A stretch of DNA of 64,000 bases from Lysobacterales bacterium (lineage in GTDB: Bacteria; Pseudomonadota; Gammaproteobacteria; Xanthomonadales; Rhodanobacteraceae). The notes beneath the pieces were generated by a model. It saw only the letters and a program-made list of their open reading frames with translations, had not been told where the DNA came from and searched no databases. The position numbers and the translations under genes are program-made. The stretch's first letter is position 1; every line of letters starts with the position of its first letter. Shown piece by piece: positions 43,308-52,878 of this stretch. The stretch is taken from NCBI GenBank assembly GCA_002632325.1, contig NSJK01000018.1, positions 1 through 64,000 on the forward strand, read 5' to 3'.

Positions 43308-44189
43308 ATGTCACTGATCCTTGAAGCCCTGAAGAAATCCGAGCAGCAACGCCACCTCGGCGAAGCGCCCAATCTGGGCACGCCGATCGTGCTCACGCGG
43401 CCACGGCGCAGTCTGTTGCCGGTGTTTGCCGCGGCGATCGTGATCGCGCTCGCGACTGGATGGTGGCTGCAGCGCAAACCAGCGCCGACTGCGACTTCCA
43501 CGGTAGCGGCAACGGCGGCCAAGCCTGCGACGTCGGCGCCTGCCCCGACACCGACACCGGCAACGACCAAGCCGGCGGTCAAGATCGGCGGCGCCAGCCG
43601 CCCCAATCCGGCAACGCCCGCAAGCAACCACGCGGCGCCGACCAAGCCGGTCGAAGTCGCGCAACCCGTGCTGCCGATGCCGGGCCTGCCCGACGCGCCC
43701 GGATCGGTCACGGCACCGGCGATGCCCATGCCCAGTCCGGTGGTGATCGGTGGCGAAGGCAAGCCGAAAGTCGATACGTCCGCTACAGTGCCCGGCGCCA
43801 CTGAAAGCCCTGCGCGCGTCGCCACCAGGCCCGATGCCAAACCAGCGCCTGCCGTCGCGGCAACCCCAGCGGCAACGGCCAGGACGCCAGCACCGGCCAC
43901 ACCGGCAGCGACCGCACCGGCGCAGGTGGCATCGGCAAAACCCGCGCAGCCCGGCCTGCCGTCGATCTGGGAATTGCCGTACGCCACACGCAAGGACTTG
44001 CCCGCGATCGACCTCACCATGCACGTGTGGTCGCCGACACCGGCCGAGCGCTTCGTCGTGGTCAAGGGTGAGCGCCATGTCGAAGGCGAGCAGATCGCCG
44101 ATGGCGTGACGCTGCAGCAGATCACCACCGACGGCCTCGTGCTCGAGTTCCACGGCCAGCGCTTCACCTTCCCGCGCGACGGCCGCTGA
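43308..44189 (+). CDS. gspB: GspB-like general secretion pathway protein
   Basis: A 293-residue membrane protein. It starts with the family signature MSLILEALKKSEQQRHLG, then a membrane helix (about 36-52). A long Ala/Pro/Thr-rich periplasmic linker follows, and the conserved C-terminal domain (about 225-290, LPSIWELPYATRKDLPAIDL and VEGEQIADGVTLQQITTDGLVLEF). It is paired with the ExeA-like gene 54 nt upstream. The pair is thought to span the cell wall and help secretin assembly. Confidence 0.88.
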   Translation: MSLILEALKKSEQQRHLGEAPNLGTPIVLTRPRRSLLPVFAAAIVIALATGWWLQRKPAPTATSTVAATAAKPATSAPAPTPTPATTKPAVKIGGASRPNPATPASNHAAPTKPVEVAQPVLPMPGLPDAPGSVTAPAMPMPSPVVIGGEGKPKVDTSATVPGATESPARVATRPDAKPAPAVAATPAATARTPAPATPAATAPAQVASAKPAQPGLPSIWELPYATRKDLPAIDLTMHVWSPTPAERFVVVKGERHVEGEQIADGVTLQQITTDGLVLEFHGQRFTFPRDGR

Positions 44190-44198
44190 GTCGCGCGC

Positions 44199-44882
44199 AT
44201 GTTCGTGCAGTTGCCGAGCCGGCGCCGCAGCGCACTGCCACTGGCAACCTTGCTCATCGTTGCCGCCTGCGTGGTGGTGTTCCTGTGGTTGGCCTCGCTG
44301 CCCACCGAACAGCGGGCAGCGACGATCACGCACTGGGGCACGGTGCCGACGACCCTGCTCGACAGCAACACCGCGTGGCTGCAGCAGCTGCTCGAACTGC
44401 GCGCGATGCGTTTGGTGAGTGCGCTGTTCATCCATGCCGACTGGCTGCATCTGACCGGCAACCTGCTGTTCCTCATCGTGTTCGGTGTTTCCGCCGAACG
44501 CGTGCTCGGCTCGCTGCGCTTCCTGTTGCTGTTCGTGCTCGGTGGCGCGCTCGCCAATCTGTTCGGCGCCCTGATGCTGGCCGGCACCAGCGCACCGATC
44601 ATCGGTTCGAGCGGCGCGGTGTCGGCCGTGGTGGGCGCCTATCTCGCGCTGTTTCCTCGCGCGCGGCTTGGGCTGGTCCTGCCACTGGGTTTCTTCCTCG
44701 AATTCGTGCGCGTGCCGGCGGTGCTGTTGATCGGCTTCTGGGCCGCGCTGCAATTGCTGTTCACCTATGTCGGCCCGGCCTTCGGTGCGGTCGCGTGGTG
44801 GACGCACGTGGGCGGCTTCATCATCGGCATCGCGCTGGCTCTGCTGTCGCGTCCGGCGATCGCGCGACGCCTGCGCCAATAG
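44199..44882 (+). CDS. Rhomboid-family intramembrane serine protease
   Basis: A 227-residue polytopic protein with about six membrane helices. The catalytic Ser lies in GSSGAVSAVVGAYLAL and the His in WWTHVGGFIIG, with the conserved Asn of HLTGNLLFL in an earlier helix. Rhomboids cut single-pass membrane proteins within the bilayer. It begins 9 nt after gspB, so they are probably cotranscribed; a functional link to secretion is not shown. The length is that of the family. Confidence 0.93.
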   Translation: MFVQLPSRRRSALPLATLLIVAACVVVFLWLASLPTEQRAATITHWGTVPTTLLDSNTAWLQQLLELRAMRLVSALFIHADWLHLTGNLLFLIVFGVSAERVLGSLRFLLLFVLGGALANLFGALMLAGTSAPIIGSSGAVSAVVGAYLALFPRARLGLVLPLGFFLEFVRVPAVLLIGFWAALQLLFTYVGPAFGAVAWWTHVGGFIIGIALALLSRPAIARRLRQ

Positions 44883-45006
44883 AGCAAGTCGCCCGGAACG
44901 TTTTTCGCGTTCCCTGCATCGGATGTCCTCGAGCCAACTGCGCCGCACCCAGGCTGGCCCGCGGCTCGAACCTCTCATCCAATGGTCAAATCAGGGGACC
45001 AAGCAC

Positions 45007-45564
45007 ATGAAACTGGCAGCACCCAATCCGGCACCGCGCATGTATCTCAAGGACATCGACGGCAAGACCATCGTCATCGGCAAGGCCAGTGGCCGACGCA
45101 CCCTGCTCTGCTTCTTTCGCGATGCGGCCTGCCCGTTCTGCAATTTCCGCATCTACGAGCTCACCGCAAAATACGGTGCGCTGCAGCGACTCGGCCTCGA
45201 TGTGGTGGCAATCTTCCAGTCCGATGTCGGCGCGATCCGGCGCTTCGTCGCCAAGCAGCCGCGCCCGTTTCCGGTGATCGCCGATCCACGCGGTCTGGCC
45301 TATGAAACCTATGGCATCGAACGCTCGCTGTGGGGCAAGCTCAAGGCCATCGTCACGCGCATCCCGACCCTGCTCAAGGGTTTGCGGCTGGTCGGTCTGG
45401 CTGGCCTCAACACCAACAACGTGATGCCGGCCGATTTTCTCATCGACACCGAGGGCAGGATCGTCGAAACCTGGTACGCACGCGATGCGGGCGATCACAT
45501 CCCGTTCGAGCGCATCGAATTGTTCGTCGCCCGCGACCTGATCGAACGCAGCGCTGCAGCCTGA
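45007..45564 (+). CDS. Peroxiredoxin-like (AhpC/TSA-type) protein
   Basis: A 185-residue thioredoxin-fold protein without a signal peptide. The active region RDAACPFCNFRIYELT has a CPFC motif in the place of the peroxidatic Cys. The rest (DVVAIFQSDVGAIRRFV, PFPVIADPRGLAYETYGIERS, ADFLIDTEGRIVETWYARDAGDHIPF) follows the AhpC/TSA pattern. Peroxide reduction is likely but not certain, because this group contains proteins of unknown activity. The ATG at 45007 follows AGGGG. Confidence 0.8.
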   Translation: MKLAAPNPAPRMYLKDIDGKTIVIGKASGRRTLLCFFRDAACPFCNFRIYELTAKYGALQRLGLDVVAIFQSDVGAIRRFVAKQPRPFPVIADPRGLAYETYGIERSLWGKLKAIVTRIPTLLKGLRLVGLAGLNTNNVMPADFLIDTEGRIVETWYARDAGDHIPFERIELFVARDLIERSAAA

Positions 45565-45578
45565 GGCAACGTCGGCAA

Positions 45579-46736
45579 TCAGGCGAAGCGCGACTTGTCG
45601 GCGTACATCGCCTGATCGGCCTGGCGCAGCGCTGCCTCGGCATCACCGCCTGCAGCCAGCAGCGCGATGCCGACCGAGAAGTTGACCGTCGGTTGGTCGA
45701 CTGCGCTGCCCTTGAGATGCTGGCGCACCGCCTCGATGCGTGCATGCAGGATTTCCGGGGCTGCCGCGTTGGAGATCACCACGAATTCATCGCCGGCAAA
45801 ACGCACGATCTGGTCGCCCGTGCGGAAGCTCGCCTTGAGCGCATCGGCGAAGCGCACCAGGCAGTCATCTCCGACATGGTGGCCATGGCGGTCGTTGACA
45901 TGCTTGAACTGGTCGATGTCGAAAAACAGGATGCCGGCGCCATGACGCGCGGCGGCGTCGAGGATCGCCGGCAAGGCGCGGCGGTTGAACACGCCGGTGA
46001 GCTGGTCCTGGTGCACCAGATCCTGCAAACGACGCTGCGCCTCACGCAGCTCGACATTGGCGCGGCTGAGGTCACGTTGGATGATGTCCTGGAAGGCGAG
46101 CAGCGAAGCCAGCGCAATCACCCATTCGGTCGCCGCATCGAGCGAGGATGCTGCCGCCATCAGGGTTCCGATCGGCAGATCGGCTGTGCTTTGCCATTGT
46201 TGCCACAGGGCGAGATTGCCGGAAATCTCGGCAAAGCCGAGCAGGGCGCGCATGCCCAGACCAGCCGCAAGCCAGCCGCAACGCGGCGCCTGCGTGAGCA
46301 GGAGCTGGAGCGCGCAGGTGCCGAAAGCCACCGCAATGAGGATCGACTGCAACAAGCCCAGGATGTGAAACGAGCGCAACGACAACACCGCACCAAGCAC
46401 GGCGTAAGCCACCGAGAACACGAGGATGCCCCGCAGCGGCGGCACGAAGCGCGGATTGGCCAGCGACAAGGATGCCGTCACCACCAGCAACACGAACATC
46501 GTCTTGGCGAACAGATAGATCGCAAACGACGTCAGGGTCGGCAGGGCAGTCTTCTGCAGCACGGTCCAGTAAAGCGCCACCGCGACCAGGGCGATCAGGT
46601 TGCACAGCCATGCCCGCGCCCACAGACGCAGGTTGGCGTACGGCAAGGAGCGTGACAGGACGAGGAAGAACGTCCAGATCAGCAGGTCCGATACGGCCTG
46701 GGCCAAGGTGCTCCAGCGCCACAACATGAGTTCCAT
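45579..46736 (-). CDS. Membrane-bound GGDEF diguanylate cyclase
   Basis: A 385-residue protein. An N-terminal membrane region of about six hydrophobic helices (to ~200) is followed by a short coiled coil (LREAQRRLQDLVHQ) and a GGDEF domain. The signature reads AGDEF (RFAGDEFVVI), a tolerated variant, with DIDQFKHVNDRHGHHVGD and SVGIALL intact. It should make c-di-GMP from two GTP. The start at 46736 follows a G-rich ribosome site; a TTG- or ATG-type extension upstream is not needed. It faces the SpoIID/LytB gene, divergently. Confidence 0.88.
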   Translation of the reverse strand: MELMLWRWSTLAQAVSDLLIWTFFLVLSRSLPYANLRLWARAWLCNLIALVAVALYWTVLQKTALPTLTSFAIYLFAKTMFVLLVVTASLSLANPRFVPPLRGILVFSVAYAVLGAVLSLRSFHILGLLQSILIAVAFGTCALQLLLTQAPRCGWLAAGLGMRALLGFAEISGNLALWQQWQSTADLPIGTLMAAASSLDAATEWVIALASLLAFQDIIQRDLSRANVELREAQRRLQDLVHQDQLTGVFNRRALPAILDAAARHGAGILFFDIDQFKHVNDRHGHHVGDDCLVRFADALKASFRTGDQIVRFAGDEFVVISNAAAPEILHARIEAVRQHLKGSAVDQPTVNFSVGIALLAAGGDAEAALRQADQAMYADKSRFA

Positions 46737-46937
46737 GCCGCCCCCCGTTGCATCCTGGCGCAAGCCCCGAATCGACAGAATGCCGGCGCACTCTAGCGCA
46801 GAACCCGCGCGATGTTTGCCGGAAACGGGCTGCGCGAGCGTCCGTAAACGTGAACTTCGGTGAAAGCGCGGTGGTTGGCAGCGATCGCATCGCTGCGGCT
46901 ATGCTGCGATCAGTCTCATGGAGTTCGGGGGATCACC

Positions 46938-48719
46938 ATGTTGCGGATGACATGCAGCTGCGTGCTGGCGTTGTGCCTGTCCGCGCTGCTCTGGAACAAG
47001 GCAAGCGCCGCCGAGATCAGCGTGCGCGACGCCGCAACTGGCGCTCCGCTCGCCGCCACGCTCGAGTACCGCGACGGTGCATCGACCCACAGCATCGGCC
47101 TCGCCGAAGGCACGCGCCTGGCGGAATTGCCTGCGCAGGTGACGACGGCGCGGATCCTCGCGGCAGGCCATCGCGAGCTGTCGTTCCGACTCGGTCGCGC
47201 GAGCGGCCCGATCACCCTGCTGCTCGAACCCGAGCAGGAACCGGCTGCCTACGCAGCGCTCGCCCAGCGCGTGCAGGATCATCCCGCTGCGCGCTGGCTG
47301 CAAGGCTACGTGCGCCGCGCGCACGATGGCGCGGCAATCGCCGGCGCACTCGTCAGCAGCGAGGGACGCGGGACGCGCAGCGATGCGCGGGGCTATTTCG
47401 AACTTGAATTGCCTGCGATCCATGAGGAGGACCTCTCGCGTTCGAGTTTGAATGTGGATGCGGGGCCCGCAGGTGTCGAGCATCGCGACGGACTGTTGCG
47501 CACTGCAGGCGTGCAGCGTCTGCTGATCGCGCTCACCGCGGACCAGACGCGCGTCACGCGCAGCGAAATCGGCGCGCTCGATCGCGGCGTTCGCGCCGTC
47601 GGCAGCGACAACGGGCAGCTCGCGCCATTGGCGCGCCTGCAAACCCCGATCGGCCCGCTGCTCGCGCCGGGACTCGCACCGCCCGGCTCGATCCGCGTCG
47701 GCTTTGCCGATGCCGCCTGCACGCAGTCCTGTTGCACCGGCTCGTGCACCAATACCTGCGTGCTGCCGCTGGAAACCTATGTGCGCCGTGGCCTCGACAG
47801 CGAATGGATCGCCAGCTGGAACACGCAGAGCCTGCGCGCCGGCAGCATCGCCTATCGAAGTTACGGCGCCTGGCGTGTCGCCAATCCGATCCGCGCGAAC
47901 TTCGACATCTGCTCGAGCGCCTGCTGTCAGGTCAACGATGGCGGCACCTCGACGAGCACCGACAACGCGATTGCACGCACGCCCGGCATCCTGCTCACGC
48001 GCACAGGCAACACGGCCGCATCGGCCGAATACTCGGCCGAGAACAACAGTTGGGACAACCCGAACGACGGTCTGTCCTGCAGCAACAGCGACCTGTCCTG
48101 CGGCGACGGTTTCGCCGGCTCACCCAGCAATGGCTGGCCATGTCTGGCCGACAGCGTCGGCGCCGGCCACGGCTGTTTCGGCCATGGTCGCGGCATGTCG
48201 CAGTGGGGCACGCAGCGTTGGGCGATCGATGCCAGCGCGCGACGCTGGCCGTGGATCGTCGATCACTACTTCAACGACAACGGCGCCGGCAGTGGCCAAC
48301 GCACTGCGGTGATGACTTCACCGCTCACGCTCGCCAATCTCGCGGCGCAACCGGCAGCGGCCGCACCCGGCACCTTGATCCAGCTCTCGGCAGATGCCGA
48401 CAACACGGCCGGCGCCAGTCACAGCCATCTTCTGATCGGTGCGAGCCTGTATCGCAGCGGCGTCGGTTACATCGATGACGCCGCGCACGACAGCGCGCTC
48501 GTGCTCGCCACCGGCACGCAGGCGATCACGCGTGCGTTCGAGATCGCGCCTGGGACTCCCGCGGGCAGCTACGACCTGCTGGTTTCGCTGTATCTGGATG
48601 TCGACGAAAACGGCGCGATCACTTCCGCCGATCTGCCACTGGCGCTGGCCACGCGCACGGCGGCGCTGCAGTTGATCGACGATCGCATCTTCGCCGACGG
48701 TTTCGACGTCACGCCCTGA
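46938..48719 (+). CDS. Secreted SpoIID/LytB-domain protein
   Basis: A 593-residue exported protein with a signal peptide (about 1-25, ending ASAA). An N-terminal region of beta-rich repeats (about 30-230) precedes a SpoIID/LytB domain (about 255-460) with [35 protein letters not shown] and [15 protein letters not shown]. In SpoIID this domain removes stem-less glycan strands; here catalytic activity is only inferred, though the region has many Cys ([14 protein letters not shown]), unusual for the family. The C-terminal ~100 residues end in [13 protein letters not shown], matching the other two exported proteins described here. The ATG at 46938 follows GGGGG. Confidence 0.82.
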   Translation: MLRMTCSCVLALCLSALLWNKASAAEISVRDAATGAPLAATLEYRDGASTHSIGLAEGTRLAELPAQVTTARILAAGHRELSFRLGRASGPITLLLEPEQEPAAYAALAQRVQDHPAARWLQGYVRRAHDGAAIAGALVSSEGRGTRSDARGYFELELPAIHEEDLSRSSLNVDAGPAGVEHRDGLLRTAGVQRLLIALTADQTRVTRSEIGALDRGVRAVGSDNGQLAPLARLQTPIGPLLAPGLAPPGSIRVGFADAACTQSCCTGSCTNTCVLPLETYVRRGLDSEWIASWNTQSLRAGSIAYRSYGAWRVANPIRANFDICSSACCQVNDGGTSTSTDNAIARTPGILLTRTGNTAASAEYSAENNSWDNPNDGLSCSNSDLSCGDGFAGSPSNGWPCLADSVGAGHGCFGHGRGMSQWGTQRWAIDASARRWPWIVDHYFNDNGAGSGQRTAVMTSPLTLANLAAQPAAAAPGTLIQLSADADNTAGASHSHLLIGASLYRSGVGYIDDAAHDSALVLATGTQAITRAFEIAPGTPAGSYDLLVSLYLDVDENGAITSADLPLALATRTAALQLIDDRIFADGFDVTP

Positions 48720-48840
48720 CACGCGCGGCCACGCTGCGTGCGCGCCGTCGCAGTTTGACGCGCATCAGCCTGCGGCGCGCGGCATGCACTACAATGGACG
48801 CTGCCGTGGCGCTGTCCGGCAGATCCTCCGGAGAACCATC

Positions 48841-49164
48841 GTGACGCACGTCGTCACCGACAACTGCATTGCCTGCAAGTACACCGACTGTGTCGAGGTC
48901 TGTCCGGTCGATTGCTTCCACGAGGGCCCCAACTTCCTCGCCATCGATCCGATGGAGTGCATCGATTGCACGCTGTGCGTGGCCGAGTGCCCCGCCGAAG
49001 CGATCTTCGCCGAGGATGACGTGCCCGCCGGGCAGGAACATTTCCTCGCGATCAATGCCGAACTCGCGCCGCTGTGGCCGGTGCTTGCCGAGCGCATTCC
49101 CGCGCTCGAAGACGCCGACCGCCTCAATGGCACGCCCAACAAGTTGCCGATGCTCAAACGCTGA
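48841..49164 (+). CDS. fdxA: Seven-iron ferredoxin FdxA
   Basis: A 107-residue cytoplasmic electron carrier starting at GTG with GGAG 8 nt upstream. The cysteine pattern [18 protein letters not shown] and [12 protein letters not shown] binds one [3Fe-4S] and one [4Fe-4S] cluster. The C-terminal region is that of FdxA proteins ([22 protein letters not shown]). It lies 74 nt before lipA, which needs electrons for its radical SAM chemistry; a direct partnership is plausible. Confidence 0.95.
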   Translation: MTHVVTDNCIACKYTDCVEVCPVDCFHEGPNFLAIDPMECIDCTLCVAECPAEAIFAEDDVPAGQEHFLAINAELAPLWPVLAERIPALEDADRLNGTPNKLPMLKR

Positions 49165-49238
49165 CGTCTGCAGCATCAAACCCGTGCCCCATCCGCAGCG
49201 GCCGTGCCGCGGCGTTCACCCAACGATCTGATCACGCC

Positions 49239-50231
49239 ATGACCGACCCAGCAGCCAGCTCCAAGCCGCGCGACGGCGACAAGTACGTGACCGCCGAAGG
49301 CACGCGCGCGGTGCATGGCGGCATGCGCCCCAATGCCAACGCCGGCACACCCGATGTCAGCCGCAAGCCGCCGTGGCTGCGCATCCGCCTGCCCAGTGGC
49401 GCGCGCTACGAGGCCGTGCGCGACATCGTCAAGACGCACAAGCTGCATACGGTGTGCGAGGAATCGCGTTGCCCGAACATTGCCGAATGCTGGAGTGGCG
49501 GCACCGCGACGATGATGCTGATGGGCTCGGTGTGCACGCGTGCCTGCCGCTTCTGCGCGGTGAGCACCGGCAATCCGCATGGCTGGCTCGATGCCAACGA
49601 GCCGATGCAGGTCGCCGATGCGGTGGCACTGATGAAGCTCAAGTACATCGTGCTCACCTCGGTCGACCGCGATGACCTCGCCGACGGCGGCGCCGGGCAC
49701 TACGCTGCCTGCATCCGCATGATCCACGAGCGCGCACCGCAGACCGCGGTCGAAGCGCTCACGCCCGACTTCTGCGGCAAGCACGACCTGGTCGCCACCG
49801 TGCTCGATGCCGGTCTGGTCACCTATGCGCAGAACCTGGAGACGGTCGAGCGCCTCACCAGCCGCGTGCGTGACCCGCGTGCCGGTTATGCGCGCACGCT
49901 CGACGTGCTCGCCTTCGCCAAGCGCCATGCGCCGCAGACGCTGACCAAGACCAGTCTCATGCTCGGCCTGGGCGAGACCGACGAGGAAATCGAGCAGGCA
50001 TTCGACGACATGCGCAGCGCCGGCGTCGACATCGTCACGCTCGGTCAGTATTTGCGACCGACGCCGAACCATCTGCCGGTCGAGCGCTTCGTCACGCCCG
50101 AGCAGTTCCTCGCCTACCGCGATCTCGCGCTGGCCAAGGGTTTCGTCGAGGCGGTGGCCGGCCCGCTGTCGCGCTCGAGCTATCGCGCCGAACGCGTGCT
50201 CGAACGCAACAATGCGGGATTGTGCGGCTGA
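49239..50231 (+). CDS. lipA: Lipoyl synthase
   Basis: A 330-residue radical SAM enzyme that inserts two sulfurs into octanoyl groups on E2 and H proteins. The auxiliary cluster cysteines are in [13 protein letters not shown] and the radical SAM cluster in CTRACRFC; the sulfur-donor region and C-terminal RSSYRAERV fit the family. The start at 49239 precedes the usual N-terminal stretch ([16 protein letters not shown]). The 3' end converges on ctpA with a single-base gap. lipB is not next to it here. Confidence 0.97.
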   Translation: MTDPAASSKPRDGDKYVTAEGTRAVHGGMRPNANAGTPDVSRKPPWLRIRLPSGARYEAVRDIVKTHKLHTVCEESRCPNIAECWSGGTATMMLMGSVCTRACRFCAVSTGNPHGWLDANEPMQVADAVALMKLKYIVLTSVDRDDLADGGAGHYAACIRMIHERAPQTAVEALTPDFCGKHDLVATVLDAGLVTYAQNLETVERLTSRVRDPRAGYARTLDVLAFAKRHAPQTLTKTSLMLGLGETDEEIEQAFDDMRSAGVDIVTLGQYLRPTPNHLPVERFVTPEQFLAYRDLALAKGFVEAVAGPLSRSSYRAERVLERNNAGLCG

Positions 50232-50232
50232 A

Positions 50233-51633
50233 TCAGGATTTCGCCGGCGCCGCTGGTGCTGCCGGAGTCGCCCGCAGCACCAGCACCTTGAGTGCATTGA
50301 GCGCCTCGTTGAGCGCGTAGTCGCTGGGCGCCTCGCGCGGCTCGGACTTGGCGCCTTCATGCGCGTCTTCGTTGGCGCCCTTGAGATGGTTGCGCAGATC
50401 GCGTTCGCCGAAGCTGGTGTCGATGTCGTCGTTGCGCGCGCTCAGGCTGAGATCGGCCAGTTCGATGTCGGGCTGGATGCCTGCCGCCTGGATCGAAATG
50501 CCACTGGGTGTGTAGTAGCGCGCGGTGGTGAGCTTCACGGCATGCTCGGCATCGATCGGCAGCACGGTCTGCACCGATCCCTTGCCGAAGCTGCGTCGCC
50601 CCATCAGCAAGGCGCGATGATTGTCCTTGAGTGCACCGGCGACGATCTCGGCCGCCGAGGCCGTGCCATTGTCGACCAGCACCACCAACGGCGCACCCGC
50701 CAGCAGATCACCCGGCGTTGCGCTGAAACTGGTGTCGGCCGCCTTGACACGACCGCGCGTGCTGACGATCACGCCGCGCTCCAGAAAATCATCGGCGATT
50801 TCGACGGCAGCGGCGACCAGACCACCGGGGTTGCTGCGCAGGTCGAGCACGACGCCGCGCAGGGGCGCCTTGTTCGCTGCCTGCAGGCGCTCGAATTGCT
50901 TGCGCAATTGCATCGCGGTTTCTTCCTGGAATTGGCTGACGCGCAGATAGCCATAGCCGGGTTCGAGCAGACGGCCGCGCGCGCTGGCGACGTGGATCGC
51001 CTCGCGCGTGAGCGTGATGTCGACGGGCGCAGTCTGCTTTTCGTGCAACACGCTCAGCACCACCTTGGTACCCGCCTTGCCACGCAGGCGCGCGATCGCG
51101 CCATCGAGATCATCCGACTGCACGGCCTTGCCGTCGATGCGCACGATGATGTCGCCGGCGCGAATGCCGCCGCGTTGTGCGGGTGAATCATCGATCGGCG
51201 TCACCACGCGCAACGTACCTTCGACCTGGGCGACTTCCAGGCCGAGTCCGGCGTAGCTGCCGGAAGTTTCCTCGGTGAGACCCGACAGCTCTTCCTTGTC
51301 GAGATACTCGCTGTGCGGATCGAGCCCGGCGAGCATGCCGCGAATCGCGCCGCGCATGAGGCTGCGGTCATCGACTTCCTCGACATAGGCTTGTTTGATG
51401 AGGCTGAACACCGCGGTGAAGACGCGGATGTCGGTCATGTCCACGCCCTTGCGTGCGGGGGGCACGTCGGCGGCCGCCGGCTTTGCCGCGTCTTTCGTGT
51501 CCTTGTCGGGATCTTGCGCGGCATTTCCCGCAGGCGCCGCGCCAGCCGCCTTGTCCGCAGGTGGTTCGGCGAGCGCGAGCGCGCTGCCGAGGACAAGCAT
51601 CGAGGCGAAGGCGAGCAAGGGGCGCATGGGCAT
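50233..51633 (-). CDS. ctpA: Carboxyl-terminal processing protease
   Basis: A 466-residue periplasmic S41 protease. A signal peptide (about 1-22) leads to an Ala/Lys/Pro-rich stretch. A PDZ domain (about 130-210, EVAQVEGTLRVVTPIDDSPAQRGGIRAGDII) follows, and then the catalytic core with VLVDNGTASAAEIVAGAL (nucleophile Ser) and GRRSFGKGSVQTV (Lys). It cleaves near the C-terminus of envelope proteins. It is followed by no gene on its strand except across the lipA stop; upstream is envC (72-nt gap), a common combination. Confidence 0.92.
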   Translation of the reverse strand: MPMRPLLAFASMLVLGSALALAEPPADKAAGAAPAGNAAQDPDKDTKDAAKPAAADVPPARKGVDMTDIRVFTAVFSLIKQAYVEEVDDRSLMRGAIRGMLAGLDPHSEYLDKEELSGLTEETSGSYAGLGLEVAQVEGTLRVVTPIDDSPAQRGGIRAGDIIVRIDGKAVQSDDLDGAIARLRGKAGTKVVLSVLHEKQTAPVDITLTREAIHVASARGRLLEPGYGYLRVSQFQEETAMQLRKQFERLQAANKAPLRGVVLDLRSNPGGLVAAAVEIADDFLERGVIVSTRGRVKAADTSFSATPGDLLAGAPLVVLVDNGTASAAEIVAGALKDNHRALLMGRRSFGKGSVQTVLPIDAEHAVKLTTARYYTPSGISIQAAGIQPDIELADLSLSARNDDIDTSFGERDLRNHLKGANEDAHEGAKSEPREAPSDYALNEALNALKVLVLRATPAAPAAPAKS

Positions 51634-51705
51634 TCCGTAAATCTGCGAGGAGGCGAGTGTAAGGCAGGCAGGGTGCGGGCATCGACCGCCGATGCCGCAT
51701 GAAGT

Positions 51706-52866
51706 TCAGCGCAACCAGCCGCGCGGATCGAGCGGTTTGCCGGCGCTGCGCAGTTCGAAGTACAGGCCTGCACTCTTCTGCCCGCCGCTCGCGCCACTGG
51801 TGGCGATCGTCTCCCCCGCGTCGACCCAGTCACCGACTTCCTTGAGCAGGCTTTCGTTGCAGCCGTAGAGGCTGAGATAGCCGTCGCCGTGGTCGAGGAT
51901 GATCACCATGCCGTAACCACGCAACCAATCAGCAAAGGCCACCCGGCCGCGCGCGACCGCCAGCACCGGCGTGCCGGTCTTGGCCGCGAGCAGCACGCCA
52001 CTGCTTGGCCTTCCCCCCTCGCCGGGTGTGCCGAATGTGGAGAGGATGCGCCCCGACAGGGGCCAGCGCAGTCGTCCACGCTGACTGGCGAAGGCTTCGG
52101 CGCCCTTGATCTGTTGCGGAATGTCGCCGAACACATCACGCAGGCGCTCGAGCAGGTTGACCAGTTCGTCCTCGTCGTGTCCGAGCCCGGCAAGACTCTG
52201 GCCCTGCGCCTTGAGTCTGGCATCGAGTTCGCCGACCAAGGTCTCACGCTGCTTGCGTTCGGCTTCGAGCCTGGCGCTCTCGGCGGCACGTGCCTGACGT
52301 GTGGCTTCGAACTGCGCGCTCTGCGCGCGGATCGCATCTTCGAGCGCAAGCAGTTTCTTCATTTCCTCGCGCACTTCATCGAGCTGCGCGATGCGCGCGC
52401 GCTGGAAATAGCGGTGATAGGCGAGCACGCGTGCCACCGCAGCCACGTCATCCTGCTGCAACAGCAACTTGAGTTCCTCGTGATTGCCCAGCGCATAGGC
52501 CGAGCGCAGCAAGGCAGCAAGATCCTGCTTGCGCGCAGCGAGCTGCGTCAGCAAGGAAGCATGCTCGTCACCCAAGTCAGCCAGACGCTGCTGCTGATCG
52601 GCGAGGTGCTCGTCGAGCGTGCGCAACTCGCGCGCGATCACGGCAATCGCCAGGTCCTGCTCGCGCAGGTCACGCACCGCCACGTTGCGCTGATCGCTCG
52701 CCGCGCGCTGCTGCTCGACCAAGGATTTGATCTGCGCACGCACGGCCTCGAGCTTCTTCGTCGTCTCGGCCTCCTGCGCCTTACGTCGCACGCTGTCGGC
52801 ATCCTGCGCGTGCACCGCAAGCGTCCCGCCAAGAGCAAGCAAGGCCAGAACGGCAAGTCGCAACAT
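51706..52866 (-). CDS. envC: EnvC-like murein hydrolase activator
   Basis: A 386-residue exported protein. A signal peptide (about 1-21) is followed by two long coiled coils (RRKAQEAETTKKLEAVRAQIKS, LARLEVER-type stretches to ~240) and a C-terminal LytM/M23 domain (about 265-380). The zinc-ligand sites are degenerate: the HGxxxxYxH site reads DGYLSLYGC and the H-x-H site reads YFE, so it should act as an activator of amidases rather than as a peptidase, as in E. coli EnvC. The ATG at 52866 has AGGTG upstream; the GTG at 52878, directly after the gpmI stop, has no ribosome site. Confidence 0.88.
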   Translation of the reverse strand: MLRLAVLALLALGGTLAVHAQDADSVRRKAQEAETTKKLEAVRAQIKSLVEQQRAASDQRNVAVRDLREQDLAIAVIARELRTLDEHLADQQQRLADLGDEHASLLTQLAARKQDLAALLRSAYALGNHEELKLLLQQDDVAAVARVLAYHRYFQRARIAQLDEVREEMKKLLALEDAIRAQSAQFEATRQARAAESARLEAERKQRETLVGELDARLKAQGQSLAGLGHDEDELVNLLERLRDVFGDIPQQIKGAEAFASQRGRLRWPLSGRILSTFGTPGEGGRPSSGVLLAAKTGTPVLAVARGRVAFADWLRGYGMVIILDHGDGYLSLYGCNESLLKEVGDWVDAGETIATSGASGGQKSAGLYFELRSAGKPLDPRGWLR

Positions 52867-52878
52867 GAGGCCGTGCAC

